DNA of 64,000 bases from Hermatobates lingyangjiaoensis (taxonomy: Eukaryota > Arthropoda > Insecta > Hemiptera > Hermatobatidae): NCBI GenBank assembly GCA_026182355.1, contig JAPFBL010000381.1, positions 216,001-280,000 on the forward strand, given 5' to 3'. Position 1 is the stretch's first letter; the number at the start of each line of letters is the position of its first letter. The translations under genes and the position numbers were made by a program. The notes beneath the pieces are model-generated. The model searched no databases and was not told the origin of the DNA. It saw only the letters and a program-made list of their open reading frames with translations. Shown here one piece after another: positions 1 to 11,024 of the stretch.

Positions 1-170
1 AACTCCGACTCTTAACACCTTAAAGCTGAAAGTATACCACGACTCCAACTCTTAACACCTCAAGGCCGAAAGTGTGCCCAGACTCTGACTCCTCAAAAAA
101 GAAAGTATGCCCTGACTCCAACTCCTCAAACCTGAAAATATGCAACGACCCCGACGACTTCATAGCCCTA
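1..170. repeat. Degenerate tandem repeat, about 34-41 bp units
   Basis: Four imperfect units beginning ACTCC(G/A)ACTC and running to about AAAGTATGCC follow each other, with two units of about 41 bp and then shorter ones of about 34 bp. The array is cut by the left edge of the window. No coding signal was seen. Confidence 0.7.
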
Positions 171-1059
171 TACTCAGATCTATTGAAAAACCTCCCTCAA
201 AAATAAATCCAAGGGTAGAGTGGGTTTTTATGTGACCCATTCAACAGCTAACCACATGCAATGTTGGTTAACTTCGTTGACGTCAACATAGCTATGGTCT
301 TTGGCGTGTATTGAACTTTATAAACTACTACAAAGAATGCGTTAATTAGCCATGTTGAATAGGGAAAATCAAACAGATGGATGGTACAAAGTGGCTAATA
401 CAGTAGGCGTTTTGTGTGCGCAGACCGGCTTGAATACACACCACCCAGACGCCAAACATTACTGATAGCGTTTACCAAGCTTGTCACACCGGCTCTACAA
501 TCATAGTCTGTGCAGATATCACTATGTAATATTAACAATAGAGTAGGCCTCTTTGGCTAGAATCGTCCATGCTAGCCTCTGCACCAATCCTACTGTGGTC
601 AAGTATTTGTCAATTCTAAGTTAAACAGATTTGCTACTATATGTTACCAGACTGAGATTCACAAACCCCTAAGTGACACAAGTCTTGTGATTCGATAGAG
701 AAGGCATGGTGCAATGCAACGGTTCACCGCTCATAACAACAACAGAAAAGTCTTTTTTAGAGTCTACCAAAGTCCAGAGCCTAAAGGGACTGCAGCGCTG
801 ATACTGTGAATTCCAATCATATGCTGACCACTAGCTCTTGTCATTAGAAGAGGGACATGTTTAAAAGAGCTCATTCTATAGTAGTCATTGGTAACATTAT
901 TTGTGAATGGATTCCTGAGGAATCTCCTTCCCACTATGACTCTTTGTAACACGAGGTGAACAAAAGATCACCACGCCACGTATCGAATAGACAGGAATCA
1001 GTTCTACTGTGGACTGAGGTAGAAGCTGCCTTCAGGTGAGACCTTCAAGACAATGGGAT
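171..1059. other. Stretch without recognised gene
   Basis: Mixed-composition DNA without a convincing open frame, RNA gene or known repeat. The only open frame, a 62-codon minus-strand stretch near 764-952, has no recognisable motif. It lies downstream of the visible Y-box exons on the minus strand, so it may be intron of that gene. Confidence 0.4.
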
Positions 1060-4000
1060 ATCCCCAGACAACCCTTTTCAAGGGAATGGGGAGCCTGAAC
1101 TCACAGAGTCAAGACTCCTGAAATTGTAACACATAGTACGAGTCTGCCCCAGACAACCCCTTTCAAGGGAATGGGGAGCCTGAACTCACAGAGTAAAGAC
1201 TCCTGAAATTGTAACACATAGTACGAGTCTGCCCCAGACAACCCTTTTCAAGGGAATGGGGAGCCTGAACTCACAGAGTAAAGACTCCTGAAATTGTAAG
1301 ACGTAGTAGGAGTCTGCCCCGAACAACCCCTTTCAAGGGAATGGGGAGCCTGAACTCACAGAGTCAAGACTCCTGAAATTGTAACACATAGTACGAGTCT
1401 GCCCCAGACAACCCCTTTCAAGGGAATGGGGAGCCTGAACTCACAGAGTAAAGACTCCTGAAATTGTAACACATAGTACGAGTCTGCCCCAGACAACCCT
1501 TTTCAAGGGAATGGGGAGCCTGAACTCACAGAGTAAAGACTCCTGAAATTGTAACACATAGTACGAGTCTGCCCCAGACAACCCCTTTCAAGGGAATGGG
1601 GAGCCTGAACTCACAGAGTCAAGACTCCTGAAATTTTAAGACGTAGTACGAGTCTGCCCCAGACAACCCCTTTCAAGGGAATGGGGAGCCTGAACTCACA
1701 GAGTCAAGACTCCTGAAATTGTAAGACGTAGTACGAGTCTGCCCCAGACAACCCCTTTCAAGGGAATGGGGGCCTGAACTCACAGAGTAAAGACTCCTGA
1801 AATTGTAAACTAGTACGAGTCTGCCCAGACAACCCCTTTCAAGGGAATGGGGAGCCTGAACTCACAGAGTAAAGACTCCTGAAATTGTAAACTAGTACGA
1901 GTCTGCCCCAGACAACCCCTTTCAAGGGAATGGGGAGCCTGAACTCACAGAGTAAAGACTCCTGAAATTGTAAGACGTAGTACGAGTCTGCCCCAGACAA
2001 CCCCTTTCAAGGGAATGGGGGCCTGAACTCACAGAGTAAAGACCCTGAAATTGTAAGACTAGTACGAGTCTGCCCCAGACAACCCCTTTCAAGGGAATGG
2101 GGAGCCTGAACTCACAGAGTAAAGACTCCTAAATTGTAAGACGTAGTACGAGTCTGCCCCAGACAACCCCTTTCAAGGGAATGGGGGCCTGAACTCACAG
2201 AGTAAAGACTCCTGAAATTGTAAACTAGTACGAGTCTGCCCCAGACAACCCCTTTCAAGGGAATGGGGAGCCTGAACTCACAGAGTAAAGACTCCTGAAA
2301 TTGTAAACTAGTACGAGTCTGCCCCAGACAACCCCTTTCAAGGGAATGGGGAGCCTAACTCACAGAGTAAAGACTCCTGAAATTGTAAACGTAGTACGAG
2401 TCTGCCCCAGACAACCCCTTTCAAGGGAATGGGGAGCCTGAACTCACAGAGTAAAGACTCCTGAAATTGTAAACTAGTACGAGTCTGCCCCAGACAACCC
2501 CTTTCAAGGGAATGGGGAGCCTAACTCACAGAGTAAAGACTCCTGAAATTGTAACACTAGTACGAGTCTGCCCCAGACAACCCTTTCAAGGGAATGGGGA
2601 GCCTGAACTCACAGAGTAAAGACTCCTGAAATTGTAAACTAGTACGAGTCTGCCCCAGACAACCCCTTTCAAGGGAATGGGGAGCCTGAACTCACAGAGT
2701 AAAGACTCCTGAAATTGTAAACTAGTACGAGTCTGCCCAGACAACCCCTTTCAAGGGAATGGGGGCCTGAACTCACAGAGTAAAGACTCCTGAAATTGTA
2801 AACTAGTACGAGTCTGCCCCAGACAACCCCTTTCAAGGGAATGGGGAGCCTGAACTCACAGAGTAAAGACTCCTCAAATTGTAAGACGTAGTACGAGTCT
2901 GCCCCAGACAACCCCTTTCAAGGGAATGGGGTGCCTGAACTCACAGAGTAAAGACTCCTGAAATTGTAAGACGTAGTACGAGTCTGCCCCAGACAACCCC
3001 TTTCAAGGGAATGGGGAGCCTGAACTCACAGAGTAAAGACTCCTGAAATTGTAACACATAGTACGAGTCTGCCCCAGACAACCCCTTTCAAGGGAATGGG
3101 GAGCCTGAACTCACAGAGTAAAGACTCCTGAAATTGTAACACATAGTACGAGTCTGTCCCAGACAACCCCTTTCAAGGGAATGGGGAGCCTGAACTCACA
3201 GAGTCAAGACTCCTGAAATTGTAACACATAGTACGAGTCTGCCCCAGACAACCCCTTTCAAGGGAATGGGGAGCCTGAACTCACAGAGTCAAGACTCCTG
3301 AAATTGTAAGACGTAGTAGGAGTCTGCCCCAGACAACCCCTTTCAAGGGAATGGGGAGCCTGAACTCACAGAGTCAAGACTCCTGAAATTGTAAGACGTA
3401 GTACGAGTCTGCCCCAGACAACCCCTTTCAAGGGAATGGGGAGCCTGAACTCACAGAGTAAAGACTCCTGAAATTGTAAACGTAGTACGAGTCTGCCCCA
3501 GACAACCCCTTTCAAGGGAATGGGGAGCCTGAACTCACAGAGTAAAGACTCCTGAAATTGTAAGACGTAGTACGAGTCTGCCCCAGACAACCCCTTTCAA
3601 GGGAATGGGGAGCCTGAACTCACAGAGTAAAGACTCCTGAAATTGTAAGACGTAGTACGAGTCTGCCCCAGACAACCCCTTTCAAGGGAATGGGGAGCCT
3701 GAACTCACAGAGTAAAGACTCCTGAAATTGTAAGACGTAGTACGAGTCTGCCCCAGACAACCCCTTTCAAGGGAATGGGGAGCCTGAACTCACAGAGTAA
3801 AGACTCCTGAAATTGTAACACATAGTACGAGTCTGCCCCAGACAACCCCTTTCAAGGGAATGGGGAGCCTGAACTCACAGAGTAAAGACTCCTGAAATTG
3901 TAAGACGTAGTACGAGTCTGCCCCAGACAACCCCTTTCAAGGGAATGGGGAGCCTGAACTCACAGAGTAAAGACTCCTGAAATTGTAAGACGTAGTACGA

Positions 4001-4412
4001 GTCTGCCCCAGACAACCCCTTTCAAGGGAATGGGGAGCCTGAACTCACAGAGTAAAGACTCCTGAAATTGTAAGACGTAGTACGAGTCTGCCCCAGACAA
4101 CCCCTTTCAAGGGAATGGGGAGCCTGAACTCACAGAGTAAAGACTCCTGAAATTGTAACACGTAGTACGAGTCTGCCCCAGACTTTTCCCTTTCAAGGGA
4201 ATGGGGAGCCTGAACTCACAGAGTAAAGACTCCTGAAATTGTAAGACGTAGTACGAGTCTGCCCCAGACAACCCCTTTCAAGGGAATGGGGAGCCTGAAC
4301 TCACAGAGTCAAGACTCCTGAAATTGTAACACATAGTACGAGTCTGCCCCAGACAACCCCTTTCAAGGGAATGGGGTGCCTGAACTCACATAGTAAAGAC
4401 TCCTGAAATTGT
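1060..4412. repeat. 85-bp satellite array, about 39 copies
   Basis: The unit contains CCCCTTTCAAGGGAATGGGG, then CCTGAACTCACAGAGT, AAGACTCCTGAAATTGTAA and GTACGAGTCTGCCCCAGAC. Successive CCAGACAACC starts at 1151 and 1236 give the 85-bp period. CCCTT-TC-AAGGG inside each unit is a short hairpin. Copies between about 1750 and 2850 carry many one- to three-base deletions (GGGGCCTG for GGGGAGCCTG, TAAACTAGTA for TAAGACGTAGTA), while the flanks are almost uniform. Short open frames inside it are products of the repeat. Confidence 0.95.
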
Positions 4413-5171
4413 ATTAATTAAACCACAAACATCAAATTTCTGTCTTCATTAAAATGAATCACCCGACCAAATCATTTCCACTGGATAATTCCTTAGCTAC
4501 AATTGACACAAGTTTGTTTAAGGTAACTTTTAGTTGTGTACTTGAAAAAGTAAACATTTTTTGCCCACACTGGTCAGACTGAATTGAGCGCTCCAAGCGA
4601 CAGAAATTTAAATCATACAGACATTAATGAGCACCGTATTAATCAAATGCTATAAATAGCCTGTTTTATAGCGCCATTATTGAGGCCCAGTCAAGTCAGT
4701 GTTGATTTACTTTGAATATAATAAATATAAAGAACCAACACTGTCTAATTGTTTGTTATCAAACCTTTACTAGTCTATTAGAGATAAGATCGCGTTACAA
4801 GATACCTGCGTTGGTTCGAATATAGTAGTCATACCTCTACATACTAAATTAATTCGTTCCGGGAGCGTTTTCGTAAGATGAATAGCTAATTACATGTGAA
4901 TAGTCTAATGCGTTCTAAAACCCAATGCCCACCCCAATATACCCTAGATAAATTAAAATAACCTATATATGTGATAATCAATATAATAATTGTCATACTA
5001 TTATAATTAAAATAATGATAGAGATAAATAATATAATTAAATAACAACACTTAATAATATGTAAAGTAATTTATCTTTTATAAGAGCAACAAGGTGAGAG
5101 AACGGGATAGTATGAGGGCGGGGTGCAGAGGAGGAAGGGACAATTGTTTCCTAACTGTAAAACCTACACAC
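4413..5171. other. AT-rich stretch without gene
   Basis: AT-rich DNA with no open frame of note. A weak pogo-like MITE end lies near 4836-4925 and is listed separately. Nothing else was recognised. Confidence 0.4.
4836..4925. mobile_element. Fragment of pogo/Tigger-like MITE end
   Basis: The stretch ATACCTCTACATACTAAATT followed by AATTCGTTCCGGGAGCG resembles the terminal region of the better preserved element at 60841-61438 (ACCTCTACATACGAGATTAA, then TTCGTTCCCGGATCG). No second terminus was found, so it is a fragment. Confidence 0.45.
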
Positions 5172-5397
5172 TGTGTAAGTCAAACCACAATAAGAAATGA
5201 GCAAAAAAAAAGACTTCAAATCCTTCAACCTTAACAAGCGGTCTTCGTCAGAGTCAAAAACCCAACTGATCCACTGTGATTGGACTCTGACGAACACCGC
5301 TTGTTACTGTTGAAAGATCATAGTCTTCTTCTTTCTCATTTCTTATTGTGGTTTGAACATTGATTATTGTTAATTCACGTGTTTATTGTGAAATCTT
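5172..5397. mobile_element. Foldback module, family A (hammerhead-like, degenerate)
   Basis: Inverted repeat: the left arm reads ACCACAATAAGAAATGAG and then CAACCTTAACAAGCGGTCTT; the right arm is the complement and ends with the shared tail CACGTGTTTATTGTGAAATC. The plus-strand arm at about 5285-5327 keeps CTGACGA and TTGAAAGATCAT, so the usual AGATCT palindrome is broken. Same family as the modules at 12.0, 26.7, 27.3, 28.8, 36.3, 43.6 and 57.3 kb. Confidence 0.75.
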
Positions 5398-6345
5398 GTT
5401 TTTCTCTCTCTCTCTTCCCCTCTTCCATCAATCCCTCTTTCTCTCTTCTCTTCCCTCCCCCCTCACACTCTCTTTCTCTCTTCCCATCCCTCACTATGAA
5501 GCGCTCTCTCCCTCTCTTTCTATCTCTTTCCTCCCTCTCTCTACCTCTTCCATCAATCCCTCTTTCTCTCTTCTCTTCCCCCCCCTCACACTCTCTTTCT
5601 CTCTTCCCATCCCTCACTATGGAGCACTCTCTCTCTCACACTCTCTTTCTCTCTACCCTCCCCCCTCTCTTTCCCCCCCCCTCTCTCTTTCTCTCTATCC
5701 TCCCCCCTCTCACTCTCCTTCTCTCTTCCCTCCCCCTCTCTCTTTCTCTCTTCATTCCCCCCTTTCCCAATCTCTTCCCTCCCTCTCTTTCTTTCTCTCC
5801 CTCTCACTCTCTTTCTCTCTTCATTCCATCCTCTCCATCTCTCTCTCTCTCTCTTCCCTCCCTCCCTCCCTCTTTTCCTCTCTATTTCTCTCGTCATTCC
5901 CCCTCTCCCTCTCTTCCCTCCCTCTCTCTCTTTCTCTCTTCCCTCCCTCTCTCTCTTTCTCTTCCCTCCCTCTCACTCTCTCTCTTCCCTCCCTCTTTTC
6001 TCCCCCCTCTCACTCTCTCTCTTCCCTCCCTCACTCTCTTTCTTCTCCCCCCCCTCTCTCTCTCTTCCCTCACTCTCACTGTCTTTCTCTCTTCCTCTCT
6101 ATCCTCCCCCCTCTCACTCTCTTCCCTCCTCTCCCTCCCTCTCACTCTCTTTCCTCCCCCGCTCACTCTTTCTCTCTTCCCCCTCCCTCCTCTCTCTCTC
6201 TTCCCCCTCTCACTCTCTTTCTTCTCCCCCCTCTCTCTCTTCCCTCATCTCCCCCCCTCTCTCTCTCTTCCCTCCCTCACTCTTTCTCTCTTCTCTCCCT
6301 GTCTCTCTCTATTTCTCTTCCCTCACTCTCACTCCCTCTCTCCAC
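5398..6345. repeat. Long (CT)n-rich polypyrimidine tract
   Basis: Nearly pure C/T on the plus strand over about 950 bases, as CTCTCTTTCTCTCTTCCCTC-type runs. It opens several long frames (Ser/Leu/Pro-rich on plus, Arg/Glu-rich on minus) that are low-complexity products. It lies within or beside the Y-box gene, downstream of exon 2 on the minus strand, where the transcript would read GA-rich. Confidence 0.95.
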
Positions 6346-6867
6346 ATTTACCACAGTGACAATCATCACTGATAGCTCTCTTTCTGCTTTGCCATCACTA
6401 AAGCCCGTTATGATATCAGCTTGACCTCCACACTTGACCTGTATCCACTATATCCTCACAACTCACCACTGGTGGTCTGACTCTTGGCCACCAGCCACAT
6501 CACAACACAACATTTTAAATCTCAATATGTATTACCATCTATTGTTACACAATTCAATATTAAAGTGACTTTCTGTGTAAATATAGATTGTCTTATAGAT
6601 TCATGTATTAGACTCTATTAACATACTCCACCTAGTGTAACTCATGTTTTGTAATATAATTAACAACTCCCAACCAGCAGGCGTACTACTGGGTGGAAAA
6701 CACACCCACACACTCACCTACACATACACAGCCACACACTCACCTACACATACACAGGCACACACTCAACTCTCTCTAATACGACTCACAAACATAACTC
6801 TCACTCACTCTCTCTTACTATTCTACAACTTCAAGTAAAGATGACCTACTTCAGAACTTCAAGTAAA
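6346..6867. other. Stretch without gene; CA-rich segment
   Basis: No gene seen. A CA-rich imperfect repeat (CACACTCACCTACACATACA) lies at about 6698-6770. Confidence 0.5.

Positions 6868-6904
<37 letters not shown>
6868..6904. repeat. (TA)n microsatellite
   Basis: Pure TA run that marks the left boundary of the family D module at 6905-7050. Confidence 0.95.
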
Positions 6905-6908
<4 letters not shown>

Positions 6909-7049
6909 TCTTGGAAGAGGGTCTCCAACCATCGCTTCACAAGTGCGCTTGGTGTCCCTATCTCAACTCTCCTGATGACGGTTCAACCGAAAATTAGAGA
7001 CAGTAAGTGTATTTGTTCCTTACTTCTGTGTTTGTGTTCATCGTGAACG

Positions 7050-7050
<1 letters not shown>
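6905..7050 (+). mobile_element. PLE-type module, family D, with hammerhead-like motif
   Basis: A segment bounded by (TA)n on both sides. It is shared with 9880-10030 and 34690-34875, which carry the same order: CTCTCCTGA(T/A)GA, stem, CCGAAAATTAGAGAC, then GTAAGTGT. The shared tail after the motif ends at the TA run, as in the other families. Confidence 0.7.
6968..7000 (+). ncRNA. Hammerhead-like ribozyme motif, family D
   Basis: CTGATGA at 6972-6978, one extra C, stem-loop GGTT-CA-ACC, then GAAA and the self-complementary AATT followed by A. TCTC before the core pairs with GAGA after it, forming stem I. The core agrees with the hammerhead consensus CUGANGA...GAAA except for one extra base before stem II. 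Confidence 0.6.

Positions 7051-7095
<45 letters not shown>
7051..7095. repeat. (TA)n microsatellite
   Basis: Pure TA run bounding the family D module on its right. Confidence 0.95.
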
Positions 7096-7099
<4 letters not shown>

Positions 7100-7905
7100 A
7101 ACTCAAGTCAAGATAATTATTTCAGAACCTTAAGTAATGATATATTTCAGAAGTTCAAGTAAAGTTTATAAATATATATACAATACAGTTGTACTATTCA
7201 ATACAGAAGAAATATATATATATATATATCAGAACCTCAAGTCAAGATAATCTATTTCAGAACCTCAAGTAATGATATATTTCAGTACTTCAAGCGTAAT
7301 TTATATATATATATATATATATATATACCACAATTAAAAGAAACGGTCCAGCGGACTTTTTTACAATAAAATAAAAAACGAAGGAAACACACAGAAAGAC
7401 ACAGACATAACTCACATTATATATATATATATATACACAAGTAAAGAAGGTATAGTTCAGAACCTCAAGTGAATGTGATATATTTCATAACCTCAAGTAA
7501 TCTAATATTTCAGAACCTCAAATGAATATGATATATTTTTTTAAACCTCAAGTAATGACGTATTTCAGAATCTCAAGTAAAGGAGGTATATTTCAGAACC
7601 TCAAGTAATGATATATTTCAGAACCTCAAGTGAATTTGATATATTTTTTATAACCTCAAGTAATGATATATTCCATAACCTCAAGTAAAAGTGAGATATT
7701 TCATAATCTCAAGTAATCTAATATTTCAAAACCTCAAGTGAATATGATATATTTTTTTAAACCTCAAGTAATGACGTATTTCAGAATCTCAAGTAAAGAC
7801 GGTATAGTTCAGAACCTCAAGTAAAGGTGACAAATTCATAACCTCAAGTAACAATATATTTCAGAACCTCAAGTAAAGAAGGTATAGTTCAGAACCTCAA
7901 ATAAA
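7096..7905. repeat. Degenerate minisatellite with TA runs
   Basis: Repeats of ATATTTCAGAACCTCAAGTA with spacing of roughly 20-35 bp, interrupted by (TA)n. At about 7326-7417 lies a truncated family B module (AGAAACGGTCCAGCGGAC, then GAAGGAAACACACAGAAAGA) that stops before its hammerhead-like core. Confidence 0.8.
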
Positions 7906-8132
7906 TATCAGCATAAAGATAAAATCACTTCTAAAAGCCAAAAAATAAAAATAAAACATAAATGTATATAATATGTTTGTAGCATTATTGTTATTCACCT
8001 GTAACACATACTTGTCTACTTACCCCAGAGAACAACAGAAAATACAATCATTTTTAAAATGAACTTCTTAATTAAACATATTGTTATTATTTCATTTTGA
8101 TCAATAATGAAATCAACTGTTAAATGGTTTAC
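7906..8132. other. Intron sequence of the Y-box gene
   Basis: Ordinary AT-rich DNA immediately downstream (on the minus strand) of the donor GTAAACC that ends exon 2. No further exon was recognised. Confidence 0.5.
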
Positions 8133-8196
8133 CTGTTGATGAATCCATATCCACTTTTGACATTAAACCATTTCACAGTTCCTGTTACTTTAGAGG
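8133..8196 (-). CDS. YBX1-like: Y-box protein, coding exon 2 (cold-shock domain, RNP1)
   Basis: Read on the minus strand, the exon encodes [20 protein letters not shown] plus two bases of the next codon. This is the start of a cold-shock domain: beta-1 with KWFN and the RNP1 motif KSGYGFI that stacks on single-stranded nucleic acid. It is framed by a good acceptor (TTTTTTCGTTACAG, complement of 8197-8210) and the donor CAACAG|GTAAACC. The first two bases, CC, complete the G left over from exon 1 (22672), giving [10 protein letters not shown], the usual lead-in of animal Y-box proteins. Y-box proteins bind mRNA in cytoplasmic mRNPs and influence translation and stability; some also act in the nucleus. 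RNP2 (VFVH) and the basic/acidic tail are not in the window, so the gene is partial. The family assignment is strong from the domain; the exact paralogue is not resolved. Confidence 0.92.
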
Positions 8197-8712
8197 CTGT
8201 AACGAAAAAAGAACAAATTAAACAACCACCACGGTATTACATCATCATTACATACCTTACAACTTATATTATTTATTCTTAAAATGTATATATATATATA
8301 TATATACTAGACGACAAGTGACCACTTGTGAAATGAACAAGTGACCACTCAGCGATAAGAAATTATAGTCACAATTAATGAAATACATTCACCGAATGTG
8401 ATTAACAGGAATAACTTTTAATGCTGTCTCTTGTTATTAAGTCATGAAAACAATGATTCTTATATGCTCTAATTATTTGATATACTATTCTTAACATGAT
8501 TAAAGATATATACACAGTAAGTGTATTATGTAAAATAATAAATCATTTCAAGTCTAAAATTTAATTTATTTTATTACATAAATAAATAAAACATCAAATC
8601 AAGTTATATATTCAAACTTGAATATACTTGCTTTCAAGTAAATGGAAATATTTAATTTATTTTCCCCATATAAAATAACATTAATGAAAAGAATATGTCT
8701 TTATAATATTAC
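8197..8712. other. Intron sequence of the Y-box gene
   Basis: AT-rich sequence with a short TA run at about 8287-8307. No gene other than the Y-box intron is visible. Confidence 0.5.
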
Positions 8713-9001
8713 CCTGAGAGAGAGGAGAGAGGGAGAGGAAGGAAAAGAGAGAGAAAGAGGGAGAGAGAGAAGGAGAGAGAGGGGGGAGAGAGAGAGAGAG
8801 AGAGAAGGGGAGGGGAGGGGAGAGAGAGAGAGAGAGAGGAAGGGAAGAGAGAGAGAGGGAGAGAGGGAGGGAAGAGAGAGAGGGAGGGAAGAGAGAGAGG
8901 AGGAGAGAGAGAGGGAAAAGAGAGAGAAAGAGGGAGGGAAGAGAGAGGGGGGGGAAAGAGAGAGAGAGAGAGGGAGGGAAGAGAGGGAGAGAGAGGGAGG
9001 G

Positions 9002-9069
<68 letters not shown>

Positions 9070-9250
9070 GGAGGGAGGAGAAGAGAGAGAGAGGAGGGAA
9101 GAGAGAGAGGGGGAGGGAAGAGAGAGAGAGGGAGGGAAGAGAGAGAGGGGGGAAGAGAGAGAGGAGGAGAGAGAGAGAGGGGGGAGAGAGAGGGACAAGA
9201 GAAAGAGGGAGGGAAGAGAGGGAGAGAGAGAAGGGAGAGAGAGAGAGAGA
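8713..9250. repeat. Long (GA)n-rich polypurine tract
   Basis: About 540 bases of almost pure A/G on plus, including an uninterrupted (GA)n run at about 9006-9066. On the minus strand, the Y-box transcript, this is a CU-rich tract starting about 520 bases upstream of exon 2. The long Arg/Glu-rich and Ser/Leu-rich open frames here are repeat products. Confidence 0.95.
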
Positions 9251-9440
9251 TAAAGATTTTGGCTTTCAAAATTTTGGTTTGAACCAGGAAAACTTACAGA
9301 TTCCTAATAAATATAATTTGTTTTATAAATATTTATAACAAGAATTAAAAGTAAATAAAAAGAAAAACAAAAAATTAGTAAACTAAAAAAAAAAACATTT
9401 TAACATCTGGAGTCATTAATTTTACTTGACTTACGTTGAG

Positions 9441-10029
9441 AGAATTTATTTATTATGAAGGGAGCCTCAAAGGTACCAGGCGACCCACTTGAGTAAACAG
9501 CCTTACTCCGGTATGCGGTGCTCTGCTGGAGCAGACAAAATACCATCGATAGAGATACAGGGATTTTCCCCTGTATGATACTAAAGAGAAAGAAGTCCGG
9601 AGACCCTCCTCCGAAAGCGCAGAGGGTCCAAAATCTCTAACTAGTGGGAGCCAACCTACCACAAGTGCAGCTAAGCAACCGAAGAAGGAGAAAGGAAGTC
9701 ACTTTCTCCCGAAACGTAGGGAGCCTGAATGGACATTATCAATGACGGTTTACGCAGATTCTGCAAAGAGGAAGAAACACCGTTGCACCTGCTGGCTAAC
9801 TGTCAGGCAACTTTACTGCACAGTGCTACAGGTTTCGGAACACTCAACAAAACCATAAAAAAACCTGTTACCGCTGGAACCAGCAAAAGTGCTGAGCTTC
9901 TTATCTCTCCTGAAGACAATTCAATAGAAAATTAGAGACTGTAAGTATGTGTTTTTAATTTCTCTATGTGTCTTTATGTACATTGAACTGTTTTGTCCAC
10001 TTCAGATCGTATTTTCATCGAAAAAGTGT
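9441..10029 (+). mobile_element. 3' tail of a non-LTR retrotransposon (R1/I/Jockey-like), joined to family D module
   Basis: At 9729-9830 the frame reads MDIINDGLRRFCKEEETPLH then LLANC. The copy on the minus strand near 44175 keeps the intact C-x2-C-x8-H-x4-C knuckle (CRFCKEEEETPLHLLADC) found at the C-terminus of many LINE reverse transcriptases. Here the first cysteine is replaced by Arg. Upstream sequence (GGTACCAGGCGACCCACTT, TACTCCGGTATGCGGTGCTC) is also shared with 43945-44470. The element is only a tail. From about 9880 it runs into a family D hammerhead-like module that ends at (TA)n. Confidence 0.7.
9906..9938 (+). ncRNA. Hammerhead-like ribozyme motif, family D
   Basis: CTGAAGA at 9910-9916, a weak stem II segment, GAAAATTA, and a four-base stem I formed by TCTC before and GAGA after the core. 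Stem II is poor here (CAATTCAATA), so activity is doubtful. Confidence 0.45.

Positions 10030-10032
<3 letters not shown>

Positions 10033-10082
<50 letters not shown>
10033..10082. repeat. (TA)n microsatellite
   Basis: TA run separating the family D module from the family B foldback at 10083-10350. Confidence 0.95.
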
Positions 10083-10083
<1 letters not shown>

Positions 10084-10350
10084 ACAATTAAAAGAAACGG
10101 TCCAGCGGACTTTTTTAAATAAAATAAATTCAAAACGAAGGAAACACACAGACATAACTCACATCGATATTTTGACCATCGTCGTCATCAGGAGGTGTGA
10201 AGAGTGAAGAGTCCTGCAGGAAGACAGGGCAGCGACTCTTCCTGCGGGACTCTTCGCTCTTCATACCTCCTGATGACGACGATGGTCAAAATATCGATGT
10301 GAGTTATGTCTGTGCCTTTCTGTGTGTTTCCTTCGTTTTGAATTTATTAT
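10083..10350. mobile_element. Foldback module, family B, inverted pair
   Basis: Left arm: AGAAACGGTCCAGCGGAC, GAAGGAAACACACAGACATA, CATCGTCGTCATCAGGAGG. The right arm is its complement and ends TTCGTTTTGAATTTATTATA. Both arms carry CTGATGACGACGATGGTC, but the following GAAA has become AAAA, so the G12 equivalent is lost in both copies. TA runs lie on both sides. Confidence 0.85.
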
Positions 10351-10363
10351 ATATATATATATG

Positions 10364-10838
10364 TGCATATTGTAATCGGGATTCGGTCAATTTTCCAGGA
10401 TCAAAATCAAACTTTCAATACCGACGTTTCGGTTTTATTTAAAACCTTTTTCATTATCAGAAGTCAGAATTTTTGAATTAGAAAAATGATGAAATTTACA
10501 TTATATAAAATGAAGTAACAATAGATAGTTAGTGAACTAACATCTTAACTGGTCAAAAACTTGGACCAGACTTAGTCCAATTGGTCCAGAGAAGTCTGGT
10601 CCAAATTTTTGACCAGTTAAGATGTTAGTTCACTAACTATCTATTGTTACTTCATTTTATATAATGTAAATTTCATCATTTTTCTATTTCAAAAATTCTG
10701 ACTTCTGCCTATGAAAAAGGTTTTAAATAAAACCGAAACGTCGGCATTGAGAGTTTGATTTTGATCCTGGAAAATTGACCGAATCCCGATTACATTATAC
10801 ACCTATTCTATCCAACGGTTGATATATTATTGAATTTG
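10364..10838. mobile_element. Foldback module, family C, long inverted repeat
   Basis: Left arm from AATCGGGATTCGGTCAATTT through ACGTTTCGGTTTTATTTAAA. The complementary right arm runs from about 10580 to 10800 and ends in GACCGAATCCCGATTACA. The short central loop is near GGACCAGACTTAGTCCAATT. The core position reads CTATGAAAA rather than CTGANGA, so this family looks like a decayed hammerhead, though GAAACGT-C/T and the GCC...GGC stem I remain in the related copies. Confidence 0.85.
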
Positions 10839-10855
10839 TTATATATATATATATA

Positions 10856-11024
10856 AAGATTTCACATAAACACGTGAAATAACAATCAATGATCAAAGCA
10901 CAATAAGAAATGGGAAAACAAGACTAAGATCTTTCAACCATTCTGACAAAGACCACTTGTAATGGTTTTTCATATTGTGGTTTGATCATTGATTGTTATT
11001 TCACGTGTTCATGTGACACCGTGT
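10856..11024. mobile_element. Foldback module, family A, core deleted
   Basis: Left arm with TTCACATAAACACGTGAAAT and AACAAGACTAAGATCTTTCA; right arm with CATATTGTGGTTTGATCATT. The middle (CATTCTGACAAAGACCACTT) has lost most of the hammerhead-like core. Flanked by TA runs. Confidence 0.75.

Noticed and set aside
1060..4412. Possible CRISPR-like array (repeat with 85-bp period)
   Set aside because: There are no variable spacers; the whole unit repeats, and the DNA is eukaryotic.
5360..6424. Ser/Leu/Pro-rich and Arg/Glu-rich open frames, also at 8642-9269
   Set aside because: Low-complexity CT and GA tracts give open frames on both strands.
9660..9715. CCGAAGAAGGAGAAAG...CTTTCTCCCGAAACGTAGG as another hammerhead
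   Set aside because: Stem II and GAAACGT are present, but no stem I can be formed and the copy at 44200 does not keep the core; left as a possible remnant.
10364..10838. Family C and H modules as active hammerheads
   Set aside because: CTGANGA is replaced by CTATGAA or TTGAAAA in all copies, so the catalytic core is lost even though GAAACGT and stem I remain.
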